DNA from: Tritrichomonas musculus
Taxonomy: Eukaryota > Parabasalia > Tritrichomonadida > Tritrichomonadidae
Reading direction: 5' to 3'
Length of the DNA stretch: 64,000 nucleotides
Assembly (NCBI GenBank): GCA_039105265.1
Contig: JAPFFF010000029.1
Span: forward strand, 744,001 to 808,000
Position numbers and translations under genes: made by a program
Notes under the pieces: generated by a model
The model's database searches: none
What the model was told of the DNA's origin: nothing
Seen by the model: only the letters and a program-made list of their open reading frames with translations
Shown: in pieces, positions 43,599-55,312 of the stretch
Layout of the letters: every line of letters begins with the position of its first letter
How positions within the stretch are numbered: the stretch's first letter is position 1

Positions 43599-44430
43599 TT
43601 AATATATATTAATATATATTATTTTGTGAATAATAAATTGTTTGTGACATTTTTTTTTTATTGATATTTATTTTAATATAAAAATATTATAAAAATATGA
43701 TACATTAAGGACAATCAAAAGAAAAAACAAATGGTTAATTCGACAATACACCTATTTTTTTTTACATAGTGATAATCCATTTTAAAATATTAATATGCAT
43801 TTTTATTTTTTTAGAGTATTAAAGATATGCAAGCTACATTTGAATCATTAAACAACATCTCATTTGCCTTTAATTATGCTTTTTTCAATTGTCTTATTTT
43901 TACAAATTTGGAATTGATAAATGAATTTCAATAAATATCATTAATTCCAAATTAATTACCGATATTTATCATTTATAAAGCATTTTCTTTGTTATACAAT
44001 TGCTGTTTTTTTTTAAAATACTTTTAAATGCCTAATGAATATTTCAACGGAAAGCACTATTTTAAAATTTTTTTAGTAATTATAAAAGAAAGAACATTAC
44101 ATCAAAAATACAATTAATTAATTACAACAAAAAGCAATATTTCATAATTTGGAAATTAAATTTTAAAAAACTCGTTATTTATATCTAAAAACTCGTTATT
44201 TATTTCAAATAACACGTTATAAAAACTCGTTACTTAAAATAACGAGTTATTTCAATAATAAGAAAAAAAAAATCCAAAATCGATAGATAGATAGATTTAT
44301 TCATAGAAATATAACTAAAAATCCGCATTTTCATTTTTCAGGATAGATGAAAGATGAAAGGAGATATAAAGGGATAGAATATTATATTATTTTTCTTCAT
44401 TTTTAAAGTTTTTTTTGTAAGTCGAGCTTT
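43599..44430. other. Intergenic, with ACTCGTTATTT repeats
   Basis: Convergent intergenic region between the importin and Myb genes. At 44168-44250 there are several AAAACTCGTTATTT copies and an inverted AATAACGAGTTATTT, making small palindromes. No gene is seen. Confidence 0.6.
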
Positions 44431-45078
44431 TTATATGTTGAAGAATTCGAAAGAGTTATCGCAAAAAAAAGGATCATCATATGACATTTCATCATCATCA
44501 AAAAGCATAAGATCATTTGGTTCAAATGGTGGTTGAGAATCTTCTGTAATTTGCTCAAATGGCTTAACCTCTTCAGTAGTATTTGATAACTCTAATTGAT
44601 TATCATCGATGCTTTCGGAAAATTGACAATCATTTGTATTTTGTGCTTGATATTCAGGTATATTTCCATTCTTTAAGTGATTGTTGTAGCGATTTTTAAT
44701 TGAATTATTATTACGACCTTTTAAATGATGTGACATAACTGCCCAGCATGGTCCATTTTCTTTATATAATTTACGTATTAATGCATCTTCTTCTGGAGTC
44801 CAATTACCATGTGTGACATTTGGGTCGAGATAATGTTGATAACGATCTCTGCATTGTCTTGAATTACGTCCTGGGATACACGATGCAATTTCTGTCCAAT
44901 TGATAATTTTTGAATTTTCGACAAGATTTTTTAAAAGTAAATCTTCTTCTGGTGAAAATGGTGATCTCTTTTTCTTTTTTTTCATAAGAAGTGGAAGTGC
45001 ATTTGGATTGTAGCAGTTAATTGATGTCATGGCTGGCTGTTGTTGGAATTGTTGTGTTTGTTGTGTTGCAAACATCAT
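44431..45078 (-). CDS. Myb-like two-repeat DNA-binding protein (215 residues)
   Basis: A nuclear transcription regulator of the R2R3-like Myb type abundant in trichomonads. The first repeat (about residues 39-86) has spaced tryptophan positions F41, W61 and Y80-area (SPFSPEEDLLLK, NWTEIASCIPGRNSRQCRDRY). The second (about 91-138) has GNWTPEEDALI, CWAVMSHHLKGRNNNSIKNRY. A basic KKKKKR cluster at 33-38 could be a nuclear localisation signal. A Gln-rich amino tail and an acidic carboxy half (about 165-215) may activate transcription. The start is one of two adjacent ATGs (45078/45075). The stop sits in ATATAAAAAG, again UAAA. Confidence 0.93.
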   Translation of the reverse strand: MMFATQQTQQFQQQPAMTSINCYNPNALPLLMKKKKKRSPFSPEEDLLLKNLVENSKIINWTEIASCIPGRNSRQCRDRYQHYLDPNVTHGNWTPEEDALIRKLYKENGPCWAVMSHHLKGRNNNSIKNRYNNHLKNGNIPEYQAQNTNDCQFSESIDDNQLELSNTTEEVKPFEQITEDSQPPFEPNDLMLFDDDEMSYDDPFFCDNSFEFFNI

Positions 45079-46032
45079 GTCAAATATTAAAATGCATCAA
45101 AATTCTGAAGGATCTCAATAAATTTTGAAAATTCAAAAATTGAATAGATGACATTTTTAACATGTCATTTTGGCATTAACATGTCACAAATGACACCGAA
45201 AATGACACCACTTTTGAATGAGATAATAATGCGGCCACTTTTTCAAAACAAATTTTATCAGTCAGGACAACATAAGAAAATAGTTTTGACTTCACTAGTT
45301 TCCTCATCATTATGTTTTTTTTTTTGCTTTTTTTTGGAGAATATTTTAAACATTCATAATATTTTTATTATCGTAAAAAAAATGCCTATTTTTTGAAAAA
45401 TTGAGGAAACTTTTGATAAGTTGAGAAACTCGTTATTTTTAAATTGTTTCAATTATCGGCATGCACGTTAGGATTAATTACTTTTGATAGTATAGTTCAA
45501 AAAGTGGATAAGCTTCAGAAAAAATAATCATTTTAAAATACTGGATTTTATAAAATCCTTTTATATTTTTACATATTACCTTAGGGAAATCGAATGAGGC
45601 CAGGTTGAAATCTATTGGAATCTGTAAGAATTGGTAAAAATCATGTGATTTTAAAAGATTTTTTTTTAAGAGAATATTTCACTTTTTGAATTCATATTTC
45701 CAAATTCAATTATTGATGCTTTTTATTAATAACCACAATAAAAAGGTATGCTAATTTCATGCAAAACCTAGGCTTTAAATGGCCAATGACCATTTTTTAG
45801 CATTTAATCTTTTTGAAAAAAAAAAACGATGTCAGCTTGATTAACACTTGCCATTTTGGATCATAAAGTGCGTTAATACTGGCTATTTTAAACCCAAAAT
45901 GGATATCATTTTAAAGCCTAGCTGCAAAATATTTTCTTGTTAAAAAATCGAAATAATCGATAAAATGTAAGCTTCGGTTTTTATAAATAAAAAATTAAAA
46001 TAACCCAACACAACAATATAATAAAATAAAAA
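45079..46032. promoter_or_regulatory. Upstream region of the Myb gene, with TGACA/TGTCA cluster
   Basis: At 45148-45212 there are six TGACA or TGTCA words, some in inverted pairs (TGACATTTTTAACATGTCA and the sequence following). They lie 70-130 bases upstream of the Myb start codon. CCACTTTTTCAAAA (45236) and TTCAAAAAGTGG (45487) are also present. This is a candidate regulatory cluster. A small MITE lies at 45771-45918. Confidence 0.45.
45771..45918. mobile_element. 148-bp MITE
   Basis: GGCTTTAAA at the left and TTTAAAGCC at the right, with TA outside each end (45769-45770 and 45919-45920). Internal subterminal words (TGGCCAATGACCATTTT, ATGGATATCATTTT) are also loosely inverted. Confidence 0.6.
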
Positions 46033-47334
46033 TCAGAAAGACTCAGCTCCTGGCCGAGTTGCTGAACGAGGCGTTTCATCATGGCGAATCGTCTTTACCC
46101 ATTGATGATTAAGTATATCTTCCGCTGTAAATCTTTCTTTGGGATCCCACCTTAGGCATCCTTCAATAAGAGAAATGAAAGATGGGTCATTTGAATGAAC
46201 TTGTAATTCAATAGATGAAGAAGAAGGAATGTGATATTTCCCTCTTGAATTAGGCTTAACTTTTAATTGCCCTTTCTCATCAAAAAAGTGATGAGCACGA
46301 GTACCAGATTTGGTCATCGAATCAGGAGGAAGACCAAGAACTTCAACCAACATTTGCATAAGTTCAAATTCATCTTCAGCGCAAAATAGTGGTTTACCGG
46401 TTACCATTTCACAAAGAACGCAACCAAGTGACCAAATATCTATTCCAGTTGAATATTGCATTCCAAAAACTACTTCTGGGGCTCTGTAATATCTTGACTG
46501 GATGTATGAAAACAATAATTTCCCTACGAAGCAAGAACAACCATAGTCAATAACTTTAATAGCTGTTTGCTCTTTATTTAAAAATAAAATATTTTCTGGT
46601 TTAATATCGGCATGAATAATACCTGTTTTATGAATAAAAGCTAGTGCTTCTGCTGTCTGTCGTGCTACCATTTGTATAACTGATTTTCTAAATCCAATAA
46701 AACGTTGATATTTTAGTGCTGCATAAATATCTATAGATAAAAGTTCCATTACAATACAAAAGAAACCTCTGAAAGTGAATGATTCGATATATCTTATAAT
46801 ATGATGATCGTCATCATCATCAGAATTACTCTGTAACATTTTTAATAAATCAAGTTCAAAAACTATCTGAGAATGGATTTTTGGCTTGTCCCTTAACATT
46901 TTAATAGCGACTTTTTCATTATTCTTATGATCGTAACATTCGAAAACTGATCCAAAAGATCCTTTACCAATGACTTGAAGTTGTTGATAACGATATGCAA
47001 TATGATCATTTTTAACAAAATGGAAAAAATTTGGAATTTGGGTAATTGCCTTCTTTGATTGAACTGGCTCTGGTCGAAGATAATAAACTTCACGATAATT
47101 AAGAATTTCGCTTTCTTCATAATCTGTTAAAAAGTTCCTACAATTGGAAAATATGTAGGCTGGCTTTGCTGGTACTGGAAAGAGTCCAATTGAAGCTGAT
47201 GCGGAGGTTGAATCTGATATTGATGCTGAGGCTGATGTCTGCGCTGTTTTATGCTGAATTCTGGCAGATTGCGAAGTATGCTTCGAATTTGATTTCTTTT
47301 GAGGGGATATTGAAGTTGTCATTAATGATGGCAT
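46033..47334 (-). CDS. DYRK-family protein kinase (433 residues)
   Basis: A dual-specificity tyrosine-regulated kinase of the CMGC group, which would phosphorylate Ser/Thr on substrates after autophosphorylating tyrosine. A DYRK homology box precedes the kinase (LTDYEESEILNYREVYYL, about residues 69-86). The domain begins near 117: GKGSFGSV (123-130), the lysine in VAIKML, HADIKPEN (241-248, catalytic D243), DYGCS (263-267, replacing DFG), and YIQSRYYRAPE (277-287). The first tyrosine of the usual YxY is replaced by Phe; the second (Y277) is kept. The amino region is Ser/Thr/Ala-rich. The frame stays open upstream of this ATG for about 50 protein-like codons until a stop inside the T/A homopolymer at 47470-47523. 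The true start may therefore be further upstream and obscured by a homopolymer error or polymorphism. Confidence 0.92.
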   Translation of the reverse strand: MPSLMTTSISPQKKSNSKHTSQSARIQHKTAQTSASASISDSTSASASIGLFPVPAKPAYIFSNCRNFLTDYEESEILNYREVYYLRPEPVQSKKAITQIPNFFHFVKNDHIAYRYQQLQVIGKGSFGSVFECYDHKNNEKVAIKMLRDKPKIHSQIVFELDLLKMLQSNSDDDDDHHIIRYIESFTFRGFFCIVMELLSIDIYAALKYQRFIGFRKSVIQMVARQTAEALAFIHKTGIIHADIKPENILFLNKEQTAIKVIDYGCSCFVGKLLFSYIQSRYYRAPEVVFGMQYSTGIDIWSLGCVLCEMVTGKPLFCAEDEFELMQMLVEVLGLPPDSMTKSGTRAHHFFDEKGQLKVKPNSRGKYHIPSSSSIELQVHSNDPSFISLIEGCLRWDPKERFTAEDILNHQWVKTIRHDETPRSATRPGAESF

Positions 47335-47484
47335 ATTAAAGCCTCCTAAAAGATTCTTTCCAGTAGAATCACTTGGCTTTATTGTACCTGATTTTTTTGG
47401 AACTTTGATGAAAGGCGATTTCTTCTGAGGGTTTGATGGATGAAAGTGCTTAATTTTAAGAGAAAGATTTTGTTTTTTTTTTTA

Positions 47485-47486
47485 AA

Positions 47487-47523
<37 letters not shown>
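47485..47523. repeat. Poly(A) homopolymer of about 35-39 bases
   Basis: A nearly pure A run on the plus strand, preceded by a T run, just upstream of the kinase gene. Such tracts are prone to sequencing-length error. Confidence 0.9.
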
Positions 47524-47524
<1 letters not shown>

Positions 47525-48136
47525 GAATGTTTCTATGGAGAAATAGTTGAATCAATCATTGAATATTCAATGATAACCATTGATTAAAATTTTAAACTTT
47601 TTGAGTTAAATTTAATAGAATATAGATGATGTAAATAAATTTATACATTATTAGAAATATAATTAACTATGCCTTCATTAATCGCCTTTGGTTTTTTAGA
47701 GAAGATGGGCGACGATTTTCTTTAGAAAAATTAATAAAATATATTTTTTGTCCAAGATATATTCATTTTTTATCAATATTCTCTTAAAAAATTCAATTTT
47801 TTTCAAATTCAATATGTTTTATTAAATATTGAATTTACTCATAGAATTAAAGGAAAATCAAAGAATTTTAGTGTAAAGTTTTCAAAATATTTTCTAAGCT
47901 TATCTACCCGCTTTCATACAAAAAAATGGGCGATATAAACGAAATTGATAACTTTTTTATGGGCGATATAATAATTATCAATTTTTGAGATTGACATTTT
48001 CGAAATTACTTGCCATAAAATATATTAAGAAAACTACATATAAACCGATATTCCCACTAAACAACTTGTATTTATATTATTACCGTCTTATTTTGAGCGA
48101 TATTATGAGATATGATTCGAATAATAAATTATTTAA

Positions 48137-48491
48137 GGGCGTACGTCCAAAAAATGTTGTAAACTTGTTAATATTGAATAAACTCATAGAATACATCTTT
48201 CAATACTTCCATATTATGAAAAAGTTTAGGTCAAAAATGATGATATTTGTCCTAAACGATCAAAAAACAAATATTTTATTAGACCGATAAAATTTTATTC
48301 AAAATAATTTTGAATTAAAATGTAAAAATAATGCATAAAAATATTTTTTTTAATATATCATCAATCTATAAATAATAGACATTTTATTTTCTCCTAAATA
48401 TAATTTATTCTTCAACTTTTTTTACTCCAAAAAGAATTAAAACATTTGAGAAATCTCATTGAATTCTGATCATTGAATTGGACGTACGCCC
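48137..48491. mobile_element. 355-bp MITE with GGGCGTACGTCC termini
   Basis: GGGCGTACGTCCAA at the left is perfectly inverted at the right (TTGGACGTACGCCC). TTAA flanks both ends (48133-48136 and 48492-48495). There is no coding content. It lies 78 bases from the left end of the Mutator-like element. Confidence 0.75.
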
Positions 48492-48569
48492 TTAATCGTT
48501 TCAACACCACTATCAAATTCTGTGTTGAAAATTCTATGAGTTATCACAAAATTAGGGATATTGATTTTG

Positions 48570-49915
48570 GCACCCAAAATGCACCCCGGCCAAATAGGTA
48601 TTCAAAAAATGCACCCCAAATCGGTTTTGCACCCAAATTTTATTATTGCACCTATTTTGCACCCAAATAAACTAAATAAAAAGTGGCTTTCTTATACAAA
48701 ATTTTTCTATCTTCATTTCTAACTTTTTTGGCTCAAAATCCTTTATAAAGTATTTTATTTCTGGTAATTTGCTTTGTTTACCGTGGAATCGATTGTTCTG
48801 TCTCTTTTTCATCCTTTTTTTTGCAAATATTCAAATATTATATAATTTTCATAATAATTCAATTTATTGGTTTAAAATGATTGTTTATAATATACTTAAT
48901 TATTCTGTCATATGAAAATTTAGAAGCTAGCTGAGAGTAAAAAAATATTTGTGTTTTAAAATTGTTATAATCTACCTCAGAATATATTGAAAGAATAAAA
49001 AAAAATCCATATTTTGAATACTCTGATTTGAATGCTCTCACAAAAATATAAAATTTGATATAAATATTAATTTTAAACGGATATTTAAGATTTTAAAACG
49101 ATTTTCTTAAAGAACAAAGTGAGATTAATATCAAGCAAAGATGCAGAATGAGGCTTGATATTATAAATTTATTTTAGTATAATAATTTTTTTGTTTTTTC
49201 AATTTTTTTTTTATATAATTTAAAACGATCAACTAAAAAATACTCAAAAAATAAAAAGATCAATTAAATTATTAATAAATCATTATGTAGATATAAATTG
49301 TTATAACCTTTTTTTTGTTTTTTCAATTTTTTTTTATATAATTTAAAACGATCAACTAAAAAATACTCAAAAAATAAAAAGATCAATTAAATTATTAATG
49401 ATTCATTATGTAGATATAAATTGTTATAACCTTTTTTTTGTTTTTTCAATTTTTTTTTATATAATTTAAAACGATCAACTAAAAAATACTCAAAAAATAA
49501 AAAGATCAATTAAATTATTAATAAATCATTATGTAGATATAAATTGTTATAACCTTTTTTTTGTTTTTTCAATTTTTTTTTATATAATTTAAAACGATCA
49601 ACTAAAAAATACTCAAAAAATAAAAAGATCAATTAAATTATTAATAAATCATTATGTAGATATAAATTGTTATAACCTTTTTTTTGTTTTTTCAATTTTT
49701 TTTTATATAATTTAAAACGATCAACTTAAAAATACTCAAAAAATAAAAAGATCAATTAAATTATTAATAAATCATTATGTAGATATAAATTGTTATAACC
49801 TTTTTTTTGTTTTTTCAATTTTTTTTTATATAATTTAAAACGATCAACTAAAAAATACTCAAAAAATAAAAAGATCAATTAAATTATTAATAAATAATTA
49901 TTTAGATGTCGAATA
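48570..49915 (+). repeat. Left terminal inverted repeat of the Mutator-like element, with ~122-bp tandem units
   Basis: The outer 130 bases carry several GCACCC/GGGTGC words. Units at 49175-49915 repeat every 122-123 bases (for example TTATAACCTTTTTTTTG at 49301, 49424, 49546, 49668 and 49791). The inverted partner is 57530-58867. Confidence 0.85.
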
Positions 49916-51153
49916 TAATAACTATTTATTTTTTTCCTTCAAAAATTCAGACAATCATCAAAAACAAAAAAAAAAAAAAGTGAAATTAAGGAAAATGATT
50001 TATTCACAAAGAAGTACAATCAGAATTATTATTAAAAATTTATTTCAGATTCATCAATTCTTTTTTTTTCTATAAAATATCAAACAATCTCGATAAAAAA
50101 GTGAACTTATTTAAAATGTTATACAAAATAAGAAATGTACTAAAAATAGTTATTAGAAATTGATATAAATCGTATAAAATCTTTCATCCTTAAAAAATTA
50201 TTGAAATCTTCATTAAAAAAAAGTGAGCTTAATTAAAATGTAGATAATAACGAACTTTCAAAATTGTATAAATGTTAATAAAATAGTAAAGTTTTTTAAA
50301 AAAAAGAGAAAAAAAAAAAAAAAAAAAGATATTTTGAAAAATATGTGTAGGCTTTCTACAAGTTTTTTATTTTTATGGTATATTTAAATAAAGCATATAT
50401 AATTAAATAATAATTGATAGGAAATGTTTTTCAAATATAAAAGATAAAGTTTAAAATCGACTTTTTTAATTTGAAAAAAATTGAATGGTATTTTTTTTAT
50501 TTCAATAGAAATTGAATGAAAAATCAATGAATGTTCATTCTTTTGATTTAATAATTTTTAATCAATTATCTATGATATATTTATAGTTTAAATATAGAAT
50601 TTTTATTAGCAAATTTTACACTTGACCGTTTATTATTTCATTTGGCGTCATAGGAAATTGAATCATTCCGTTTATTAATTCAACTTTTTCAATATAAATT
50701 CTCAACTAAACTTTATCTTTAGAGTTAGAAATAAACAAATGATATCAAATTGTAGCTTGGACGATGGAGAATATAATATATCAAAAATATTCCTCTAGGT
50801 CTATTGAAAGTTGTGATATATCAATTTTTATATTTGTTTCAACTTTTTTGGAAGAAATCCTTTTCGGAAGCATATTTTAATTTAAATATTATTATACATA
50901 TCTATATATCAATCTAAAAATTATTCCAAACAACAATTACATAAACTTGATTTTGTGATATTGGAAATAATATTGCAGAAAAAAAGTTCGGGAATAATAG
51001 ATATTATGTGTTCTAATTAAGATAAAATAAATATGTATTGTGTATACAATTTCATATTTTAAATTTATTGAATATTTCTAAAAATTAATCGAAAAAAATG
51101 CACTTTTTAATTTCAAAAAAATGAGTAGCCTACATATTGAAAAATTGAGAATT
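49916..51153. other. AT-rich non-coding interior of the Mutator-like element
   Basis: Homopolymer-rich sequence between the left inverted repeat and the 3' end of the transposase gene. No gene seen. Confidence 0.6.
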
Positions 51154-53013
51154 CTAAATCTTATTCATATTGTTATTAAACCAACTACGAACCTGAGTTT
51201 TTGTTATGTTTGGTGAAATTTCTTGTATTTTGGTAAATGTTTCTGATAATATTCTTTTTCTTTCTGTCGATCGTCCTGGAGCATTTCTGTAATTGATTAA
51301 GTTTTCTTGTAGTATTTGTTGAGCTTCTGTAGGTATTGTTTTGATGTGAACCTTTGGTATTGAATAGGCTTCGTTAACTAGTCTTATTTCTTGCGCATTT
51401 TCCAGTTCGTTTATTTCTTCTATAATAGTTTTGTCATCTGTATCGTCTTCTTCTACTATATCTGTTATTTCATTTTTGTCATCATCAAATAAAAGTTCAT
51501 TATTTAATCTTTGATCATATTTTTCTATACTTGTATCTGAATTTGTATTTTTTTTTTGTTTGTACCCAGCTCTTCGTAAGTCTGTTATAAAATTTTTAAA
51601 AATTTGTATAAATGTATCTTCGTCAATTCTTTTTATTTCTGTGTCATCTATTTCTTTCAATTCGTATCTGAGATGATCTTCTTCTTCGATTTGTTGTATT
51701 ATTTCTTCGAAATTTGCTAATGTAGGATGATGTCCAATTCGATCTTTCAATTTTGCATTATGACTTTCGGCTACGTTATTTGTAATAATATCTTTATTAA
51801 TTTTATTATAAACATTCCAATCATTGAACCTATATTTATTTTTAAAATTATACTCAAAATAAAGTGAAAATTGATCTGTGATTTCCCATTGAGATAATAC
51901 TTTGATAACTGTATTTAATAACCTTTCTGAAATAAATGGTAGTAAATAACTGATATTCTTTAACTTATCTAAAAATTCAAATTTCTGATATTTATCGAAA
52001 TACCTTCTCATTATTTGTGAAAAATGAAAATAACAGTACTGAAAAATATGAGTTTCATTCATTAAAATTTTTTTGACAGCATTTGATTCTCCAAGTTCGA
52101 AATCTGTAATAAAAGTAGCTCCATTTTGAAATCCTTTTTTAATTGAATTTATAAACATCAAAAAAGCAAGTTCATAAGTCTTTTTTTCTTTGTTTGGTAA
52201 TAAAAAATGAGCCAATGGAATATTCATGTGTTCAGTTCGTCCTAAAAGCACCAAAACCTGTTCAAATCCATCTGGAGTAACATCGAAAGTTCCATCGATA
52301 AAAATAAATGAGGATTTTTGAATTAATGACTGTTGAAATTTTGAACTATAACAAATAAATAAATTCTTTCCAACCGGAAAATTTGAACAACGGAATTTAA
52401 AAAGTTCGAAATCCGTTTTACGATTTGTTTGTCTTATCTTTCCAAAATCAGTATCATTTATTTTGTTATCTCTATTTAATTTTGACCATTGATTATAAAC
52501 AATTCTTTGAGAAATTGGTATTTTACTCTCTTCTTCATTGTTTTCACTGTTTATTTTTTTTGTCAATTGTGTTATTATTTGGCTTTGGGTTGGTCGAGGC
52601 ATTTGAGAGTAATAAATTTCATCTATTTTGCTTTTGAGTTCAGAATCTTTTATAAACTTATTTGTTGTTCCTATTTCTTTTATACAATTATGTTGAACAT
52701 TCATTTGTATAATTTGTCCAAGCTTAACTTCTTCTTCATTCTCTGTTTTTTTTACAACTTCAAAGGAAACTAAAATATATGCAGGACACCTTTCTTCGAT
52801 TTTTTTATGCCTATTATAACCATTCTCGCAAACATATTTGAAATGTTGTGTTTTTTTTAAATATTTAACATATTTGTAATTGTATTGATTGAAATTGAGA
52901 ATAAATGGTGCACCATTTGGCCTAAATGAAGTATTTTGTTGAAGCTTTTCTATGATATTCATTTTGTTAAAAATTAAACGTTTTTGTGTCAATTTTTTGA
53001 ATTGGATATTCAT
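51154..53013 (-). CDS. Mutator-like (MULE) transposase, 619 residues
   Basis: Catalyses cut-and-paste movement of the surrounding element. The amino region has a FLYWCH-like zinc finger: C62, C76 and a late HNC (residues 108-110), with aromatic residues at the expected places, for DNA binding. The MULE DDE core follows: FIDGTFDVTP (D240), FITDFELGES (D304), then YCYFHFSQIMRR (C327, H330), and VAESHNAKL as the likely region of the last acidic residue. A very acidic linker (about 515-545) precedes a carboxy-terminal segment ending TKTQVRSWFNNN, which resembles the recognition helix of a homeodomain. Start is the ATG at 53013; M18 is an alternative. The frame is intact, so the gene may be active. 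Confidence 0.88.
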   Translation of the reverse strand: MNIQFKKLTQKRLIFNKMNIIEKLQQNTSFRPNGAPFILNFNQYNYKYVKYLKKTQHFKYVCENGYNRHKKIEERCPAYILVSFEVVKKTENEEEVKLGQIIQMNVQHNCIKEIGTTNKFIKDSELKSKIDEIYYSQMPRPTQSQIITQLTKKINSENNEEESKIPISQRIVYNQWSKLNRDNKINDTDFGKIRQTNRKTDFELFKFRCSNFPVGKNLFICYSSKFQQSLIQKSSFIFIDGTFDVTPDGFEQVLVLLGRTEHMNIPLAHFLLPNKEKKTYELAFLMFINSIKKGFQNGATFITDFELGESNAVKKILMNETHIFQYCYFHFSQIMRRYFDKYQKFEFLDKLKNISYLLPFISERLLNTVIKVLSQWEITDQFSLYFEYNFKNKYRFNDWNVYNKINKDIITNNVAESHNAKLKDRIGHHPTLANFEEIIQQIEEEDHLRYELKEIDDTEIKRIDEDTFIQIFKNFITDLRRAGYKQKKNTNSDTSIEKYDQRLNNELLFDDDKNEITDIVEEDDTDDKTIIEEINELENAQEIRLVNEAYSIPKVHIKTIPTEAQQILQENLINYRNAPGRSTERKRILSETFTKIQEISPNITKTQVRSWFNNNMNKI

Positions 53014-53089
53014 TCAATAAATAATTTGTAAATTATTTAAATATAAAATTGTTTTAGCTCAAAATCTATCGTTAAATTTACAACATATA

Positions 53090-54085
53090 ATGGAATAAAC
53101 AATAATTTAACATCATAATGCAGTATATTAACATAATAATGATGTATATTAGCATTATTATAGAATGTATTAACATTATGATGCAGTATATTAACATTAT
53201 GATGCAGTATATTAACATAATAATGATGTATATTAACATAATAATGATGGATATTAACATAATAATGATGTATATTAACATTATAATTCAATATTCTAGC
53301 ATCATGATACTGTACATTGACATCATAAAGCTGTATATTAACATTATAATGCAGTATATTAACATTATGATGAAGTATATTAACTTAATAATGATGTATA
53401 TTAACATTATAATGCAGTATATTAACATTATAATTTAATATATTAACATCATAATTCAATATTCTAGCATCATGATACTGTACATTGGCATCATAATGCT
53501 GTATATTAACATTATAATGCAGTATATTAACATTGTAATGAAGTATATTAACATAATAATGATGTACATTAGCATTATAATTTAATATATTAGCATCATA
53601 ATTCAATAATCTAGCATCATGATACTGTACATTGACATCACAATACAGTATATTAACATCATAATGATGTATATTAACATAATAATGATGTACATTAGCA
53701 TTATAATTTAATATATTAACATCATAATAATGTATATTAACATAATAATGATGTATATTAGCATTATTATGCAATGTATTATCATTATGATGCAGTATAT
53801 TAACATTATTATGCAATGTATTAACATTATTATGCAATGTATTAACATTATAATGCAATATATTAACAATATAATACAATAATCTAACATCATAATACAA
53901 TGTATTAACTCTATAATTTAATATATTAACATCATAATTCAATAATCTAGCATCATGATACTGTACATTGACATCATAATGCAGTATATTAACATAATAA
54001 TGATGTATATTAACATTATGATGCAGTATATTTTCATTATGATGCAGTATATTAACATTGTAATGAAGTATATTAACATTTGAGT
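53090..54085. repeat. 20-bp AT-rich minisatellite in the Mutator-like element
   Basis: About fifty units on ATATTAACATTATAATGCAG with variants (ATAATGATGT, CATCATGATACTGTACATTG). Open frames across it on both strands (for example 53118-53438 and 53385-53942) merely reflect the periodicity. A shorter diverged block of the same motif lies at 55313-55695. Confidence 0.9.
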
Positions 54086-55312
54086 AAGTTTTTTGGGCAA
54101 GGCTTGCTAGTTACCTAACCAGAAAGGTCCACACTTTTTGAATAAAAAATGCAAATTCAACTTTATAAAAAAACAAAAGTGCACAAAAAATTCAGAAATG
54201 GTATATTAGCTTTTTCAATTATTAACCGTTTTTATCTTCGAATAGAACGTTTAATTTGCATTCTCAATGTCTTTAGCGGCATCTTACTATATTTATATTC
54301 AAGTTAACTTTTATTCTTTCTAATTCCTGATAGTTTTTATTAGATTTATTTTAGAAGACTACTAATCCCAGATTGTTATTCTCAAGTCGTTATCCATGAA
54401 TTACTTATCATCATGAAAGTTAGTGAATATTCACTTAATTTAGCATAAAGAAATATTAACAGATTTTCATATATCAAATAGTGCTATATCTAGTTATGAG
54501 GGCACTGAGATCTTTCTAGTGCATCTATCAAAATAATCACTACCACTAATCATATTATCTTAAGAGTTGGTGGAATCGGCAGTATGAAATTAAGCATTAA
54601 TGATTTTGCCTGTATATAGCATTTATGAAATCAAAAAAATATAAACCAAATTGCAGAAAACTCACATATAAAAGAAGAACAAATTACAAAAAAAAAATAC
54701 TTTATATTCCACTATTGAGAGGACAAACGAAGCTTTAGATTTACTCAAAGGCAGAATTAAAAAATAAGAGACAGAGAGTACGAGCTTAAAGAATAAAAGC
54801 AGCTTTTGAAACCAGATTATATTCCATCAAAGAGAATAATCAAATACAACCAGTTAATCAAATACAAACGAATATGCATTTATCTATTCTAGTGAGGTAA
54901 TACAGCTTCACTTTTCAGCAGGACATTTATTTTTCACGGTTATCTTTTTTTTTTCATTCAATAAAATATATCAGGGCACAGTATCTCAAAAGATATTACA
55001 GATTTATGTGGAATATGATCAGGGTGAAAGTTTAACAACTCAATATTTTTATATTCCATCATCACTTTGTTTCAATAACAATTTGATTGCCTTTGCTCAA
55101 GTTACTATGATTAATACTACACAAATTTAATAAATATTCTCAGCACATTTTTTCCTAAAGGTATTATGGAAGTAGTAGATCATAAATATAATGAGATCAT
55201 TAAGAACCAGTAGATGAATAAAACAATTTTTTTGCAGAAACCGTTAGAGAAATAATAGGGGCTGATATGATTTGTAGGTCGTCAAGAGACCTTAGCTTAT
55301 CATATATGATTT
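54086..55312. other. Interior of the Mutator-like element without an intact gene
   Basis: Sequence of slightly higher complexity than its surroundings but interrupted by stops on all frames. It may be a decayed gene. Nothing can be named. Confidence 0.5.

Noticed and set aside
48859-49041. 60-codon ORF in both Mutator-like terminal repeats
   Set aside because: Starts with GTG, very AT-rich and lies inside inverted repeat; no domain.
53037-53942. Asn/His/Tyr- and Ile/Met-rich ORFs
   Set aside because: Periodic translation of the 20-bp minisatellite, open on both strands.
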